Source: Botrimarina hoheduenensis
GTDB lineage: Bacteria; Planctomycetota; Planctomycetia; Pirellulales; Lacipirellulaceae
Direction: 5' to 3'
Length of the DNA stretch: 64,000 bases
Assembly (NCBI RefSeq): GCF_007859815.1
Contig: NZ_SJPH01000002.1
Span: 295,824 to 359,823, forward strand
Part shown: positions 19,593 through 30,200 of the stretch, piece by piece
How the letters are laid out: each line of letters starts with the position of its first letter
Numbering within the stretch: the first letter of the stretch is position 1
Position numbers and translations under genes: made by a program
Notes under the pieces: model-generated
What the model saw: the letters and a program-made list of their open reading frames with translations, nothing else
What the model was told of the DNA's origin: nothing
Databases searched by the model: none

Positions 19593-20405
19593 ATGATGAA
19601 ATTCACTAAGCTGGTCGTCCCAGCACTTAGCCTCGTGCTGTGCCTCTTTGTCTCTCCGAGCGTTGCTCAGACCGAGTTTTTGCCCGGCATGGCCTGGCAG
19701 GAACCACCGGTGGTTGATCCGGGAGCGACCTACGAAGCGCCCCCTTCTGACGCGGTGGTGCTCTTCGACGGCAAGGACCTTTCCGCTTGGGAGAACGGCG
19801 AGAACTGGCCCGTTAAGGACGGTGTCGCTTATTCGGGAAAAAACTATCTGACCAGCAAGCAAACCTTTGGCGACTGCCAACTGCATCTGGAGTGGTCAGC
19901 TCCTGTGCCAGTGGAGGGAGAGGGTCAGGGACGCGGCAACAGCGGCGTGTTTCTCATGGGTCGCTACGAGGTTCAGATCCTCGACAACTACGAAAACCCG
20001 ACCTACCCCGAGGGCCAGGCCGGCAGCGTCTATAAGCAGACGCCTCCCATGGTGAACGCCATGCGCAAGCCGGGCGAGTGGAACACCTACGACATTTTCT
20101 GGACGTGCCCGCGGTTCAACGCCTCGAGTCAGTTGGTTGAACCCGCGTACGTAACGGTGGTCCACAACGGCGTGCTGCTGCTGAACCACTTCGCGTTGCG
20201 GGGCGATACGCCCTGGCACCGTCCGCCGCAGTACGTCGATATCGGCCCCAAGGGCCCGATCGCTCTGCAAGACCACGGCAACCCGGTGCGGTTTCGCAAC
20301 ATCTGGGTCCGCGAGCTTTCGCCCCCAGTCGGTGAGCCGCGTGAGCCGCTGCTCTGGGATCATGGCAGCGACGAGAAGAAACCGCTCCGCGCTCTTGTGG
20401 AATAG
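19593..20405 (+). CDS. Exported DUF1080 (3-keto-disaccharide hydrolase-like) protein
   Basis: 270 residues. The start MMKFTKL at 19593 opens a signal peptide ending SPSVAQ. The domain is a concanavalin-like sandwich with the DUF1080 signatures VVLFDGKDLSAWENGENWPV, GNSGVFLMGRYEVQILDNY and GPIALQDHGNPVRFRNIWVREL. The Pfam family is now named 3-keto-disaccharide hydrolase and is strongly expanded in planctomycetes. It acts on sugars outside the cytoplasm; the exact substrate is unknown. It is a single gene, with TerC following 126 bp later. A frame extension of 26 codons upstream lacks a signal sequence and is not used. Confidence 0.9.
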   Translation: MMKFTKLVVPALSLVLCLFVSPSVAQTEFLPGMAWQEPPVVDPGATYEAPPSDAVVLFDGKDLSAWENGENWPVKDGVAYSGKNYLTSKQTFGDCQLHLEWSAPVPVEGEGQGRGNSGVFLMGRYEVQILDNYENPTYPEGQAGSVYKQTPPMVNAMRKPGEWNTYDIFWTCPRFNASSQLVEPAYVTVVHNGVLLLNHFALRGDTPWHRPPQYVDIGPKGPIALQDHGNPVRFRNIWVRELSPPVGEPREPLLWDHGSDEKKPLRALVE

Positions 20406-20531
20406 TGCGTATCCGGGCAGAGGCACCACCAAGCCAGAGGTGCCGGTCTTGGCGTGTGTAGTGCGGACGGCTTAGAACGGGAGCCTCGGCCCGCGTTCAC
20501 TCGTCCCCCCGCACCCAACCCCGTCGCGCAG

Positions 20532-21335
20532 ATGGCTCCTTCAATCGCCGACCTCGCCACCCTGGGCATGCTGATCTTGCTGCAGGCCGTGCTGGGTTTC
20601 GACAACCTGCTGTACATCTCCCTCGAATCGAAACGCGCCCCCGAGGCCGATCAACCGCGGGTGCGTCGCTGGGGGATCGGCATCGCGGTCGTTTTGCGGA
20701 TCGTTCTGTTGTTCGTTGTGCTCAGCGCGATCAAGTACTTCCAAGAGCCGTTCTTCAAAATCCCCGAGGAGGGGCCGCTCGGCCGCGTCCTGTCGGGCGA
20801 ATTGACGCTGCATGCGGTGATCGTGCTCGCCGGTGGCGTCTTTATCCTCTACACCGCGCTGAAAGAGATCATGCACATGCTGGCGGTGCACGATCTCTCG
20901 CATGACGCCGACCGTCAGCCGAAGTCGGTCACCGCGGTGATCGCGACCATCGTGGCGATGAACCTGGTGTTCTCGTTCGACTCGATCCTGTCCGCGATGG
21001 CGCTCACCGACAACTTCTGGGTGATGGCGGCGGCGATCGTTGTGAGCGGAGCCATGATGATCTTCTTGGCCGACGGCGTGTCGAACTTTCTCAAGAAGAA
21101 CCGCATGTACGAAGTGCTCGGGCTGTTTGTGCTCTTTATTGTTGGTGTGATGCTGGTGAGCGAGGGGGGACATCTGGCCCACCTGCACCTGTTTGGCTAC
21201 ATCGTCGAGCCGATGGCCAAGAGCACGTTCTACTTTGTGATTGCGATTCTGGTGCTGATCGACGTGGTGCAGAGCCGCTACCAAAAGAAACTCCTCGCCG
21301 AACAGGCCCGACAAGCTGGCAACGCGACAGCGTGA
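20532..21335 (+). CDS. TerC-family integral membrane protein
   Basis: 267 residues with seven or eight membrane helices. The two acidic family signatures are present: GFDNLLYISLESKRAP near residue 22 and VFSFDSILSAMALTDN near residue 150. TerC/Alx proteins take part in metal (Mn2+) efflux and in tellurite resistance clusters. The conserved Asp residues are in the membrane. The ATG at 20532 places the first helix directly. It is convergent with glnA (53 bp between stops). No other ter genes are present, so general metal homeostasis is more likely than tellurite resistance. Confidence 0.9.
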   Translation: MAPSIADLATLGMLILLQAVLGFDNLLYISLESKRAPEADQPRVRRWGIGIAVVLRIVLLFVVLSAIKYFQEPFFKIPEEGPLGRVLSGELTLHAVIVLAGGVFILYTALKEIMHMLAVHDLSHDADRQPKSVTAVIATIVAMNLVFSFDSILSAMALTDNFWVMAAAIVVSGAMMIFLADGVSNFLKKNRMYEVLGLFVLFIVGVMLVSEGGHLAHLHLFGYIVEPMAKSTFYFVIAILVLIDVVQSRYQKKLLAEQARQAGNATA

Positions 21336-21388
21336 GCCCAGCCTTTAGGCCTAACCCCCGACCCGTCGGCACGCCCCCCGCGTTGAGA

Positions 21389-22801
21389 TCACAGGTCGTA
21401 GTACAAACAGAACTCGTAGGGGTGCGGACGCAGATTGATGGCGTCCACTTCGTTGGCACGCTTGTAGGCGATCCACGTGTTGATCACGTCCGGCGTAAAG
21501 ACGTCTCCGCGTAGCAAGAACTCGTGGTCTTTCTGCAGGGCGTCCAGCGCCTCAGCCAGTGAACCGGGCGTCTTGGGGACCGTTGCGAGTTCCTCGGGCT
21601 CGAGGTCGTAGATGTTCTTGTCGAGCGGTTCGCCCGGATGGATCTTGTTCTGGATGCCATCGATCGCCGCCATCGTTAGCGCGGCGAACGCCAGATAGGG
21701 GTTGCTGCTGGGGTCGGGGCAGCGGAACTCGATCCGCTTGGCCTTGGGGCTCGGGCTGTACATGGGGATTCGACAAGCCGCGGAGCGGTTTCGCTGGCTG
21801 TAGGCCAGGTTGACCGGTGCTTCGTAACCCGGCACGAGGCGCTTGTAGCTGTTGGTCGTCGGATTGGTAAACGCTAAGAGGGCCGGGGCGTGCTTGAGGA
21901 TGCCGCCAATCGCAAACAGCGCCTCGTCGGACAGGCCTGCGTAGCCGCCGCCGGCAAACAGCGGGGTGCCGCCCTTCCAGAACGAGATGTGCGTATGCAT
22001 GCCCGATCCGTTGTCGCCGAAGATCGGCTTGGGCATAAACGTCACGGTACGGCCGTGCCGGCGCGCGACGTTCTTCACGATGTACTTGAACAGGCACATG
22101 TGATCGCCCATGCGCACCAGTTCATCAAATCGCAGATCGATCTCGCTCTGCCCGGCGGTCGCGACTTCGTGGTGCTGGCATTCCACGTCGAGCCCGCACT
22201 CGATCATGGTCTGCATCATCTCGTTGCGCAGGTCCATGAGCTGATCCGCGGGCGGGCACGGAAAGTAACCCTCCTTGTAGCGGAGCTTGTGGCCCAGGTT
22301 GGGGCCCTCGTCGGCACCGCGGTTCCATTCCGCCTCGACCGAGTCGATCGAATAGAACCCCTCGGAGGGGGTCTGATCGAAGCGGACATCGTCAAAGATG
22401 AAGAACTCGGCCTCGGGGCCGATGACCACCGTATCGGCGATGCCCGTGCTCTTGAGGTAGTTGACGCTTTTGCGGGCGACGTTGCGCGGGTCACGCGAGT
22501 AGTCCTCGCGTGTGATGGGGTCTTGCACGTTGCAGATCATGCAGAGCGTCGGCAGCTCGGTAAACGGATCGATGAAGGCCGTTTCGGGCTGTGGCATCAA
22601 GAGCATGTCGCTCTCGTTGATCGCCTGCCAACCGCGGATGCTGGATCCATCGAAGCCCAGGCCGTCTTCAAAAACGTCTTCATCGAGCTTGCCGGCGGGG
22701 ATGGTGAAGTGCTGCCAAACGCCGGGGAAGTCCATGAAGCGGAAATCGACAGCCTTGATGTCTTTCTCGCGGATCGTGGCGAGGACTTCTTGCGGAGTCA
22801 T
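21389..22801 (-). CDS. glnA: Type I glutamine synthetase (GlnA)
   Basis: 470 residues, full length. It makes glutamine from glutamate, ammonia and ATP as a cytoplasmic dodecamer. The ATG at 22801 gives [19 protein letters not shown]. Conserved segments include [17 protein letters not shown], the ammonia-site loop with [23 protein letters not shown] and [10 protein letters not shown]. Tyr398 in [11 protein letters not shown] matches the adenylylation Tyr of the proteobacterial enzyme, so control by GlnE is possible. It is transcribed away from glnN across a 485-bp shared upstream region. Confidence 0.97.
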   Translation of the reverse strand: MTPQEVLATIREKDIKAVDFRFMDFPGVWQHFTIPAGKLDEDVFEDGLGFDGSSIRGWQAINESDMLLMPQPETAFIDPFTELPTLCMICNVQDPITREDYSRDPRNVARKSVNYLKSTGIADTVVIGPEAEFFIFDDVRFDQTPSEGFYSIDSVEAEWNRGADEGPNLGHKLRYKEGYFPCPPADQLMDLRNEMMQTMIECGLDVECQHHEVATAGQSEIDLRFDELVRMGDHMCLFKYIVKNVARRHGRTVTFMPKPIFGDNGSGMHTHISFWKGGTPLFAGGGYAGLSDEALFAIGGILKHAPALLAFTNPTTNSYKRLVPGYEAPVNLAYSQRNRSAACRIPMYSPSPKAKRIEFRCPDPSSNPYLAFAALTMAAIDGIQNKIHPGEPLDKNIYDLEPEELATVPKTPGSLAEALDALQKDHEFLLRGDVFTPDVINTWIAYKRANEVDAINLRPHPYEFCLYYDL

Positions 22802-23286
22802 GGGATCGAAGCCGGAAGGGTGGAGACGGGGGTAAATCTGACAAGTGGGCCCGCTTGCGGGCGACCGGACGGACCACAGAGAGGCGACCCAATGGGCGGC
22901 CACACACACCTGTTGCACGTTACCCGGGGGGGCCCAGAGGGGGTAGACCCGAGAAAAATGAGTGAATCACGGGGCTTGCCCCTTGCCTGAGTAGCGCGCG
23001 GGGTGGCACAGTCTCTAGGCAGCGAGCCAAGGCTGCCGGGGCGGAAATGGCTGCTAGCACCGCTCCTGCCGTTTTGGCGCGCAGTTTGCTGAGCTTAATT
23101 TACGTCGTACGAGACTCGCGCTACCGGTGTACCCCGAAGTCGTGTCGGGTCTCCTTCAAGTCCGTCTTTCAATAGTCCTCAGGGCAAAGCGTTCGGCTGG
23201 TTTCCTTCCCTCCTTCTGGCCAGCCCGACCCCCGATCCTGCGGACCCAATGACAGGAAGCCCCGACAGCCGGGGCGTAAGACTCGC
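22802..23286. promoter_or_regulatory. Shared upstream region of divergent glnA and glnN
   Basis: 485 bp that must hold both promoters. I see no convincing sigma-70 pair. A 6-bp hairpin GGCAGC/GCTGCC (23018-23023/23032-23037) and a bare GG-N10-GC core at 22973-22986 are noted. The AT-richest part, around 23095-23105 (cttaatttac), is the best place to look for a promoter. Confidence 0.4.
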
Positions 23287-25509
23287 GTGAGCACCGTGAA
23301 TTCAACCAAGAGTGGAGCCAATAGCTCCTCGTCTTACACCGGCGGCACCTCGTCGCCCCGTCAATCGGCCATCGCGGCGGCCCTGGGATTCAACCAGTCG
23401 GCACCCCCGATCGAGTTCATGACCAAGACGCCTGAAACCGTCTTTGGCGAGAACACCTTCAGCAAGTCCGTGATGAAGAAGCGGCTGCCCAAGGCGATCT
23501 ACAAGTCGCTGATGCAGACGATCGAAGCGGGCGAAAAGCTCGACCCGACCGTCGCCGATGTCGTGGCCTCGGCCATGAAGGATTGGGCCATTGAAAAAGG
23601 CGCGACCCACTACACCCACGTTTTCTACCCGTTGACCGGCGGCACCGCTGAGAAGCATGACAGCTTCATGGCACCCACGGGCGACGGTGGCACCCTGGCC
23701 GAATTCAGCGGTAAGGAGCTCTGCCAGGGCGAACCGGACGGTTCGAGCTTTCCCACGGGCGGTATCCGCCAGACGCACGAGGCGCGTGGCTACACCATTT
23801 GGGACGTCACCAGCCCCTCGTACATCCTCGAGAACCCCAACGGCACGACGCTGTGCATCCCCACGGCGTTCGTCTCGTGGACCGGCGAGGCACTCGACAA
23901 AAAGACCCCCGTGCTGCGGAGCATGAAGGCGCTCGACGCCCAAGCGCACCGGATCACGAAGCTCTTCGGACACGACACCAAGGCGTTTGTCGCCTCGACC
24001 GCGGGTCCCGAGCAGGAGTACTTCCTGGTCGATAAGAATTTCTACTACGCCCGCCCCGACTTGCTAACGGCGGGTCGGACCCTGTTCGGAGCCGCCGCTC
24101 CCAAGGGGCAAGAGTTTGACGACCACTACTTCGGTGCGATTCCCGACCGCGTCTTGTCGTTCATGTTCGAGGTCGAGCGCGAGCTCTTCCGCCTGGGCGT
24201 GCCCATCAAGACCCGCCACAACGAGGTGGCCCCCGGTCAGTACGAAGTCGCCCCGATCTTCGAGACCGCCAACGTCGCGACCGACCACCAGCAGCTGATC
24301 ATGCTGGTTCTTAAAAAGGTCGCCAAGAAGTACGGCATGGAGTGCCTCACGCACGAGAAGCCGTTTGCGGGCCTCAACGGCAGCGGCAAGCACGTGAACT
24401 GGTCGCTCGGTTCAAGCGAGCTGGGCAACCTGCTGGATCCGGGCGATACGCCCCACGAGAACGCTCAGTTCCTGGTCTTTTGCGCCGCGGTCATCCGCGC
24501 CGTCTATAAGCATCAGGGCCTGCTGCGGGCGGTGGTTGCGTCGGCGGGCAACGACCATCGGCTCGGTGCCAACGAGGCCCCGCCGGCGATCCTCTCGGTG
24601 TTCCTCGGCTCGCAGCTCGCAGACGTGTTCGAGCAGATCAAGACCGGTGGTGCCAGCTCGTCGATGCCCCGTGGGACGCTGGAAGTGGGCGTTGATACGC
24701 TGCCGCCGTTGGCCAAAGACGCCGGCGACCGCAACCGGACCAGTCCGTTCGCCTTTACCGGCAACCGGTTTGAGTTCCGGGCGGTCGGATCGAACTTCTC
24801 GATCGCGGGTCCGCTCGTGGCGATGAACACGATCGTCGCCGAGTCGCTTGACTACTGCGCCACCAAGCTGGAAGCCGCTGTCGCCGGAGACGCCAGCAAG
24901 CTTCATGGCTCGGTGCAGAAGCTGCTCACCGAGATCATCAACGAGTGCGGATCGATCATCTTCAACGGCAACGGCTACTCCGAAGAGTGGCACGCCGAGG
25001 CGGCCACGCGCGGGTTGCTGAACAACAAGACCACGCCAGAGGCGCTCCCCGCGCTGATGGCCCCCGAGGTCAAGGAGTTGTTTAGCAAGTACCAGGTGCT
25101 CAGCGAGCGTGAGCTCGAAAGCCGCTACGAGACGTACGTCGAGCAGTACTGCATGACCGTGCGGGTTGAAGCGAATCTCACGAAGAAGATCGCCCGGACG
25201 ATGATCTTCCCCGCGGCGATCCGTTACCAACGTGAGCTCGCGGCGACTTGCACCAACCTGCAGGCGCTGGGATACGAGTTCGACACGAAGACGCTCGACA
25301 AGGTGACCGGCCTCGTCAAGGAATTGCAGGACAGCATCACCGACTTGGCCGAGGCGAGCGCCGACGGCTGCGAGGAGATGGTCAAGTGCTGCGAGGTCGT
25401 GCTACCAGCGATGCTCCGCGTTCGCGAGGCCTCCGACAAGCTTGAGGCTATCGTTGCCGATGATCTGTGGCCCTTGCCGACGTACCAAGAGATGCTGTTC
25501 ATCAAGTAA
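23287..25509 (+). CDS. glnN: Type III glutamine synthetase (GlnN)
   Basis: 740 residues, normal for GS-III, which is about 1.5 times the size of GS-I. The start is GTG 23287. An unusual Ser/Gly/Thr-rich leader (about 1-24) precedes the N-terminal domain with [20 protein letters not shown]. Catalytic segments are [45 protein letters not shown] and [15 protein letters not shown]; the Arg-bearing ATP site is [25 protein letters not shown] is found in Bacteroidetes, cyanobacteria and planctomycetes. Having two enzyme types side by side suggests different nitrogen regimes. A strong terminator follows. Confidence 0.97.
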   Translation: MSTVNSTKSGANSSSSYTGGTSSPRQSAIAAALGFNQSAPPIEFMTKTPETVFGENTFSKSVMKKRLPKAIYKSLMQTIEAGEKLDPTVADVVASAMKDWAIEKGATHYTHVFYPLTGGTAEKHDSFMAPTGDGGTLAEFSGKELCQGEPDGSSFPTGGIRQTHEARGYTIWDVTSPSYILENPNGTTLCIPTAFVSWTGEALDKKTPVLRSMKALDAQAHRITKLFGHDTKAFVASTAGPEQEYFLVDKNFYYARPDLLTAGRTLFGAAAPKGQEFDDHYFGAIPDRVLSFMFEVERELFRLGVPIKTRHNEVAPGQYEVAPIFETANVATDHQQLIMLVLKKVAKKYGMECLTHEKPFAGLNGSGKHVNWSLGSSELGNLLDPGDTPHENAQFLVFCAAVIRAVYKHQGLLRAVVASAGNDHRLGANEAPPAILSVFLGSQLADVFEQIKTGGASSSMPRGTLEVGVDTLPPLAKDAGDRNRTSPFAFTGNRFEFRAVGSNFSIAGPLVAMNTIVAESLDYCATKLEAAVAGDASKLHGSVQKLLTEIINECGSIIFNGNGYSEEWHAEAATRGLLNNKTTPEALPALMAPEVKELFSKYQVLSERELESRYETYVEQYCMTVRVEANLTKKIARTMIFPAAIRYQRELAATCTNLQALGYEFDTKTLDKVTGLVKELQDSITDLAEASADGCEEMVKCCEVVLPAMLRVREASDKLEAIVADDLWPLPTYQEMLFIK

Positions 25510-25552
25510 CCCTGGAGTCCTCGGACACCACATTTTTCGACACGCTCCAACC

Positions 25553-25588
25553 GCGGCGGCTCTCCTGGTGAGAGCCGCCGCTTTTTTT
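25553..25588 (+). terminator. Intrinsic terminator of glnN
   Basis: GCGGCGGCTCTC (25553-25564) pairs perfectly with GAGAGCCGCCGC (25570-25581) across the 5-nt loop ctggt, followed by seven T. It lies 44 bp after the glnN stop. This is the clearest factor-independent terminator in the window. Confidence 0.93.
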
Positions 25589-25733
25589 ACTTATTTTTCA
25601 GGGGTACTCTGCGGCATTTGGCACCCTGCGCGGGCTTGGCACCCGGCAACGCCGTTGCCTACTAGCGTTCGGCAAGCGACACTAAGTAGACCGTTGGCTC
25701 GGTCGCCTTATCTCTTTTTTCGCGGAGCGTTGC

Positions 25734-26738
25734 ATGAATTCTCGCAAGCTCCGCTTTTTGCCGACCAAGGCAACCTTCAAACTCGGCGAACGCCTGGGTT
25801 CGGGCACGGTGGGCGTCGTCTATCGGGCGACCAGTCCGGAAATCGCCAAGCCCGTTGCGGTCAAGCTACTCAACCCCGCGGTCTCGGGAGACGAGACGAT
25901 CACCGATCGTTTCGAGCGCGAGATCGTTGTCATGGAGCGGCTGAGTCATCCGCACATTGTCCGCAACTATGGTGGCGGGCAAATGGACGGGCAGCTCTTC
26001 TATGCCATGCAGCTGCTCGAACACGGTTCGCTCAAGGACCGTTTGAAACGCGGCCCGCTGGAGTGGCCGCAAGCCGCCGCTTACGGTGTGCAAATCGCCT
26101 CTGCGTTGCAGCACGCTCATAATCACGGCATCGTCCACCGCGATCTGAAGCCCAGTAATTTGTTCTTTGACGGTCTGGGGAATCTCGTTTTGGGGGATTT
26201 CGGTATCGCCCGCGACATGCACGCCCAGGCCGACATCACGCAGCAGGGGATGACGGTTGGCACGTTTCTGTACATGTCGCCCGAGCAGATCACCGCCGAC
26301 CATCAGATTGATGGCAAGGCAGACCTCTACTCGCTGGGTTGCGTGCTGTACGAGATGCTCACCGGCCAGCCCCCTTTTCAGGGAGCCAATTTTGCCCAAG
26401 TGTGGGAGCAGCATCTGCACCGGGACCCGCCCAGCGTGCGCGTTGCTCAGCGTGAGGCGGGCGTGCGGATCACTTGTCCCGAATGGCTCGATGAGCTGGT
26501 CCAAAAGCTGCTGGCCAAGCGGGCGTACGACCGCCCCTTCAACGCCCGTTCGGTCGAGGGGGTGCTGTTGCAACAGCTCATCGACGCTTTCGGTGTCGAG
26601 AAATCGAAGCAGCTCACGCGGCTTGATGCCTTGCAAGTGGTGCCCGGAGAGCGAGCCAAAGCGAGGTTCTGGGTCCTGTGGCTCGTCTTGGCCCTGGTCG
26701 CAGCAGCGCTGGGAGCCTTTGTTGTAAACAGCAGATAA
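25734..26738 (+). CDS. Hanks-type serine/threonine protein kinase with C-terminal membrane anchor
   Basis: 334 residues. Kinase motifs in order: Gly-rich loop LGSGTVGVV (21-29), Lys44 in VAVKLL, HRDLKPSN (135-142, catalytic Asp137), DFG (155-157), TFLYMSPEQ (activation-segment end) and DLYSLGCVLYEMLTG. All key residues are present, so it should be active. The DFG-following loop is short. A single hydrophobic helix (about 311-331) near the C-terminus anchors it, and only a few residues lie outside, so no sensor domain is present. The start is ATG 25734, 145 bp beyond the glnN terminator. The target is unknown. Confidence 0.92.
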   Translation: MNSRKLRFLPTKATFKLGERLGSGTVGVVYRATSPEIAKPVAVKLLNPAVSGDETITDRFEREIVVMERLSHPHIVRNYGGGQMDGQLFYAMQLLEHGSLKDRLKRGPLEWPQAAAYGVQIASALQHAHNHGIVHRDLKPSNLFFDGLGNLVLGDFGIARDMHAQADITQQGMTVGTFLYMSPEQITADHQIDGKADLYSLGCVLYEMLTGQPPFQGANFAQVWEQHLHRDPPSVRVAQREAGVRITCPEWLDELVQKLLAKRAYDRPFNARSVEGVLLQQLIDAFGVEKSKQLTRLDALQVVPGERAKARFWVLWLVLALVAAALGAFVVNSR

Positions 26739-26762
26739 ACTTGACGACGCAGGGGACAAGGT

Positions 26763-27058
26763 CTGGCGAGTGAAGACGCGGCGATCAGACCGCTTTCGGA
26801 AGCGCAGTTGCGGCGTTCTCTCGATCTCGAGCAGAACTCCGCTGCCTGACGCCTTCTGACTCGCAGCGAAGGGTGTTGATCCGTGGGCAGGAAATTTGCG
26901 TGCCGCAGGCGACGGCCCGCTCGTTGGCCCACTGCGCGTACCACATCGGCCAGACTGTTCAGAGTGCTCGGGTCGTGGCCGGTGAGAGCTGGCAGACGCT
27001 GACGATCCCCCGCGGAGAGTCAGAAGCGTACAACCGGCGGCGGTGGGGGCAGGGTTAA
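26763..27058 (+). pseudogene. Decayed DinB-like (DUF1572) gene
   Basis: Two pieces of one protein family lie in different frames. The first (26763-26848) reads LASEDAAIRPLSEAQLRRSL and on to EQNSAA before a stop, matching the start of DinB/DUF1572 proteins (D.AI..LS..Q....LD.E.NS.A). The second (to 27058) reads ARSLAHCAYHIGQTVQSARV, then GESWQTLTIPRGESEAYNR, matching their C-terminus including the metal-ligand His. About 70 residues between them are missing and the frame has shifted. No start or Shine-Dalgarno sequence is present, so this is a dead gene. Family recognition is from memory and needs a search. Confidence 0.6.
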
Positions 27059-27200
27059 TCCCGCTGAAAAACGAGAGCTAGCGGCCCGCACGCGGGGCTC
27101 GTCGCTTCTCGGTGTGGCGGATCCGCCGTAGACTGCGGGGTCCGCCGATCTTTCCTCCACCGAACCCGCCCGCGGCACGAAGCCGTTGGTGCCCCCGCCC

Positions 27201-30200
27201 ATGCCCGCCTCCGACATCGTCATTCGCGGCGCCCGCGAGCACAATCTGCGTGATGTGGACGTCACCCTGCCGCGCAATCAGCTCATCTGCCTGACCGGTG
27301 TCTCCGGCAGCGGCAAGAGTTCGCTGGCGTTCGATACGCTGTTTGCCGAAGGACAGCGGCGCTACATCGAGAGCCTCTCGACGTTCGCTCGGCAGTTTCT
27401 TGGGCAGATGCCCAAGCCGGACGTGGACCATATCTCGGGGCTGAGCCCTTCGATCAGCATCGCGCAGAAGCAGTCGGGCAACAACCCGCGCTCGACGGTC
27501 GGCACGATCACGGAGATTTACGATTTCCTGCGAGTGCTCTTCGCGCGGGTGGGTCAGGGATACTGCCCCCAGTGCGGCGCGCCGATCACAGCGCAGTCGC
27601 GCGAGCAGATTCTCGGCCGCATCCTCGCGCTGCCCAAGGGAACCCGCTTCTCGGTCCTGGCCCCGGTCGCTCGGCAGCAGAAGGGCGAGCACCGCGATTT
27701 GTTTGAGGACTTGCTCAAGAAGGGGTTTGTCCGAGCGCGGATCGACGGCGAGGTTTATGAGCTTGCTAACGTCCCGTCGCTCGATCGCCAGATGCGGCAC
27801 GACATCCAAGTGGTGGTGGACCGGCTCAAGGCGGATCCGTCTACCCGCGGACGTTTGGCTGAGGCGGTTGAGATCGCTCTGTCGCTGGGCGAAGGGGCGC
27901 TGGTGATCGCTCCCGAGCCCGATGCGGAAGCGGCGGAGACTCGCCCCATCGAGCTCCTCGACGCCGACGAGGCCGAGACTCTTCCCAAAGCCCGACGCAG
28001 CAAACGCAAAGCGAAGACGCGCCCCGATCTGCTGCCAGACGATATCGCGCTGTCGGCAGACTTTGCGTGTGCTCCGTGCGGGCTCTCGTTTGATCCGCCG
28101 AGCCCGCAGCTGTTCAGCTTCAATAGTCCGCAGGGGATGTGCCAAACCTGCGACGGCTTGGGCGAGCTTTACACGTTTGACCCCGAGTTGCTCGTGGAAG
28201 ATCCCGGCAAGAGCTTTGCCGGTGGTGCGCTCGCGTTGGTTGATCGCTGGCGCGACCTCGGCAAGTGGAAGCGCCATATCTACAAAGGGGTCGCTGACAC
28301 GATGGAGCGCAAGCTCGGCCTCGACGAGGGGACTCTCCTCGAGACCGTCTGGGAAGAGATGGTCGATGAGTGGCAGAACATCTGGCTGTGGGGAACCGGC
28401 GAAGAGCACATCACCTTTACCTGGAAGACCGGCCGCGCGACGCAGAAGTACGGCGGCCACTTTGATGGCGTAATCCCCGAGCTGCTCGAAAAGTATCGCA
28501 CCAGCCAGAGCCCCGCGCAGCTCCGTCAGCTCGAGAAGTTCATGCGCGTGATGGACTGCCCCGATTGCGACGGGCAGCGTCTTAATCGCCAGGCCTGTAA
28601 CGTTCGCCTCACCACCACGCACGACCGTTTCAGCAATGCAGGAACGGCTACCAAATCGTTGCCCGATATCTGCCATCTGCCTGTCGATGAGGCGACTCAA
28701 TATTTTGCGGGCCTCGAACTGACCGGGGCCCAGCAGTACATCGCCGAGGAAGTTCTCAAAGAGGTCCGCGGCCGGCTCGGCTTTTTGGAAGGCGTCGGCC
28801 TGGGGTACTTGTCGCTCGATCGAACGGCCCCGACCCTCTCCGGCGGCGAGTCACAGCGGATCCGCTTGGCCGGACAAGTCGGCTGCGGGCTCGTGGGGGT
28901 GACCTACGTCTTGGACGAGCCGTCGATCGGGCTGCATGCCCGCGACAATCAGCAGCTGATCGACACGCTCTGCCGGTTGCGTGACCTTGGCAACACGGTG
29001 GTTGTCGTCGAGCACGATGAAGACACGATGCGGGCGGCCGACCTGCTGATCGATTTCGGTCCCGGCCCGGGCGTTAAGGGGGGTGAGGTGGTTGCGGTGG
29101 GCACCGCCGCGGAGATTGCCAAGTCGCAGCGGAGCCAAACCGGGGCGTTCTTAGGCGGCCGTCGTGCCATCGCGGTGCCGGCGCAGCGCCGGCTTGCCGC
29201 GGAAGACCCTTCCACCGCCGCGACGGATGCCGCAGCGAGTAGCAAGCCGCGTCCTGTGCTGCGTGTGGTTGGGGCCCGCCATAACAACCTGAAAGACGTC
29301 ACGGTTGAGATCCCGCTGGGTGCCTTCGTTTGTTTCACGGGCGTTTCGGGCTCGGGGAAGTCGTCGATTGTCAACGACATCCTCATGGAGTCGCTACGCC
29401 GCGACGTGATGAAAGGCAAGGGAGAACCGGGCGATCACGATCGGATTGAAGGGGTCGAGCATCTCGACAAGGTGATCTCGATCGATCAGTCGCCGATCGG
29501 CAGAACGCCGCGTTCGAACCCGGGCACTTATATCAAGGTCTTCGACGATATTCGTGCGCTCTACGCGCAGCTCCCGGAGTCGAAGCGGCGGGGCTACAAG
29601 CCGGGACGCTTCAGCTTCAACGTCGCGGGGGGGCGTTGTGAGGCTTGCGACGGCAACGGTGCCAACAAGCTTGAGATGGATTTTCTGGCCGACGTGTGGG
29701 TCACCTGCCAGGTGTGCGCCGGCAAACGCTTCAACCGCGAGACACTGCAGGTTGAGTACAAGGGCGTCTCGATCGCCAACGCGCTTGAGATGGACATCGT
29801 CGAGGCGCTGGCACACTTCGAGGCGATCCCCAACATCCGCCACAAGCTCGAGACACTGCACGCGGTTGGTCTGGACTATCTGAAGCTCGGTCAGCCCTCG
29901 CCCACACTTTCAGGTGGCGAGGCGCAGCGGATCAAGCTTGCCAAGGAACTGGTCAAGAAATCGACGGGCAAGACGCTTTATGTGCTCGACGAGCCGACCA
30001 CGGGGCTCCACTTTGCCGACATCGAGATGCTGCTGAAGGTGCTGCACGATTTCGTCGATCAAGGCAACACGGTGCTGGTGGTGGAGCACAACCTGGACGT
30101 CATCAAGACGGCCGACTGGATTATCGATATCGGCCCGGAGGGGGGAGCTGGCGGCGGCCGCGTGGTGGCCACCGGAACGCCCGAGATGCTCGCCGAACAG

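Noticed and set aside
22973..22986. Possible sigma-54 promoter between glnA and glnN (GG-N10-GC)
   Set aside because: Only the four core bases fit; the wider TGGCAC/TTGCA consensus is absent and such cores occur often by chance at this GC content.
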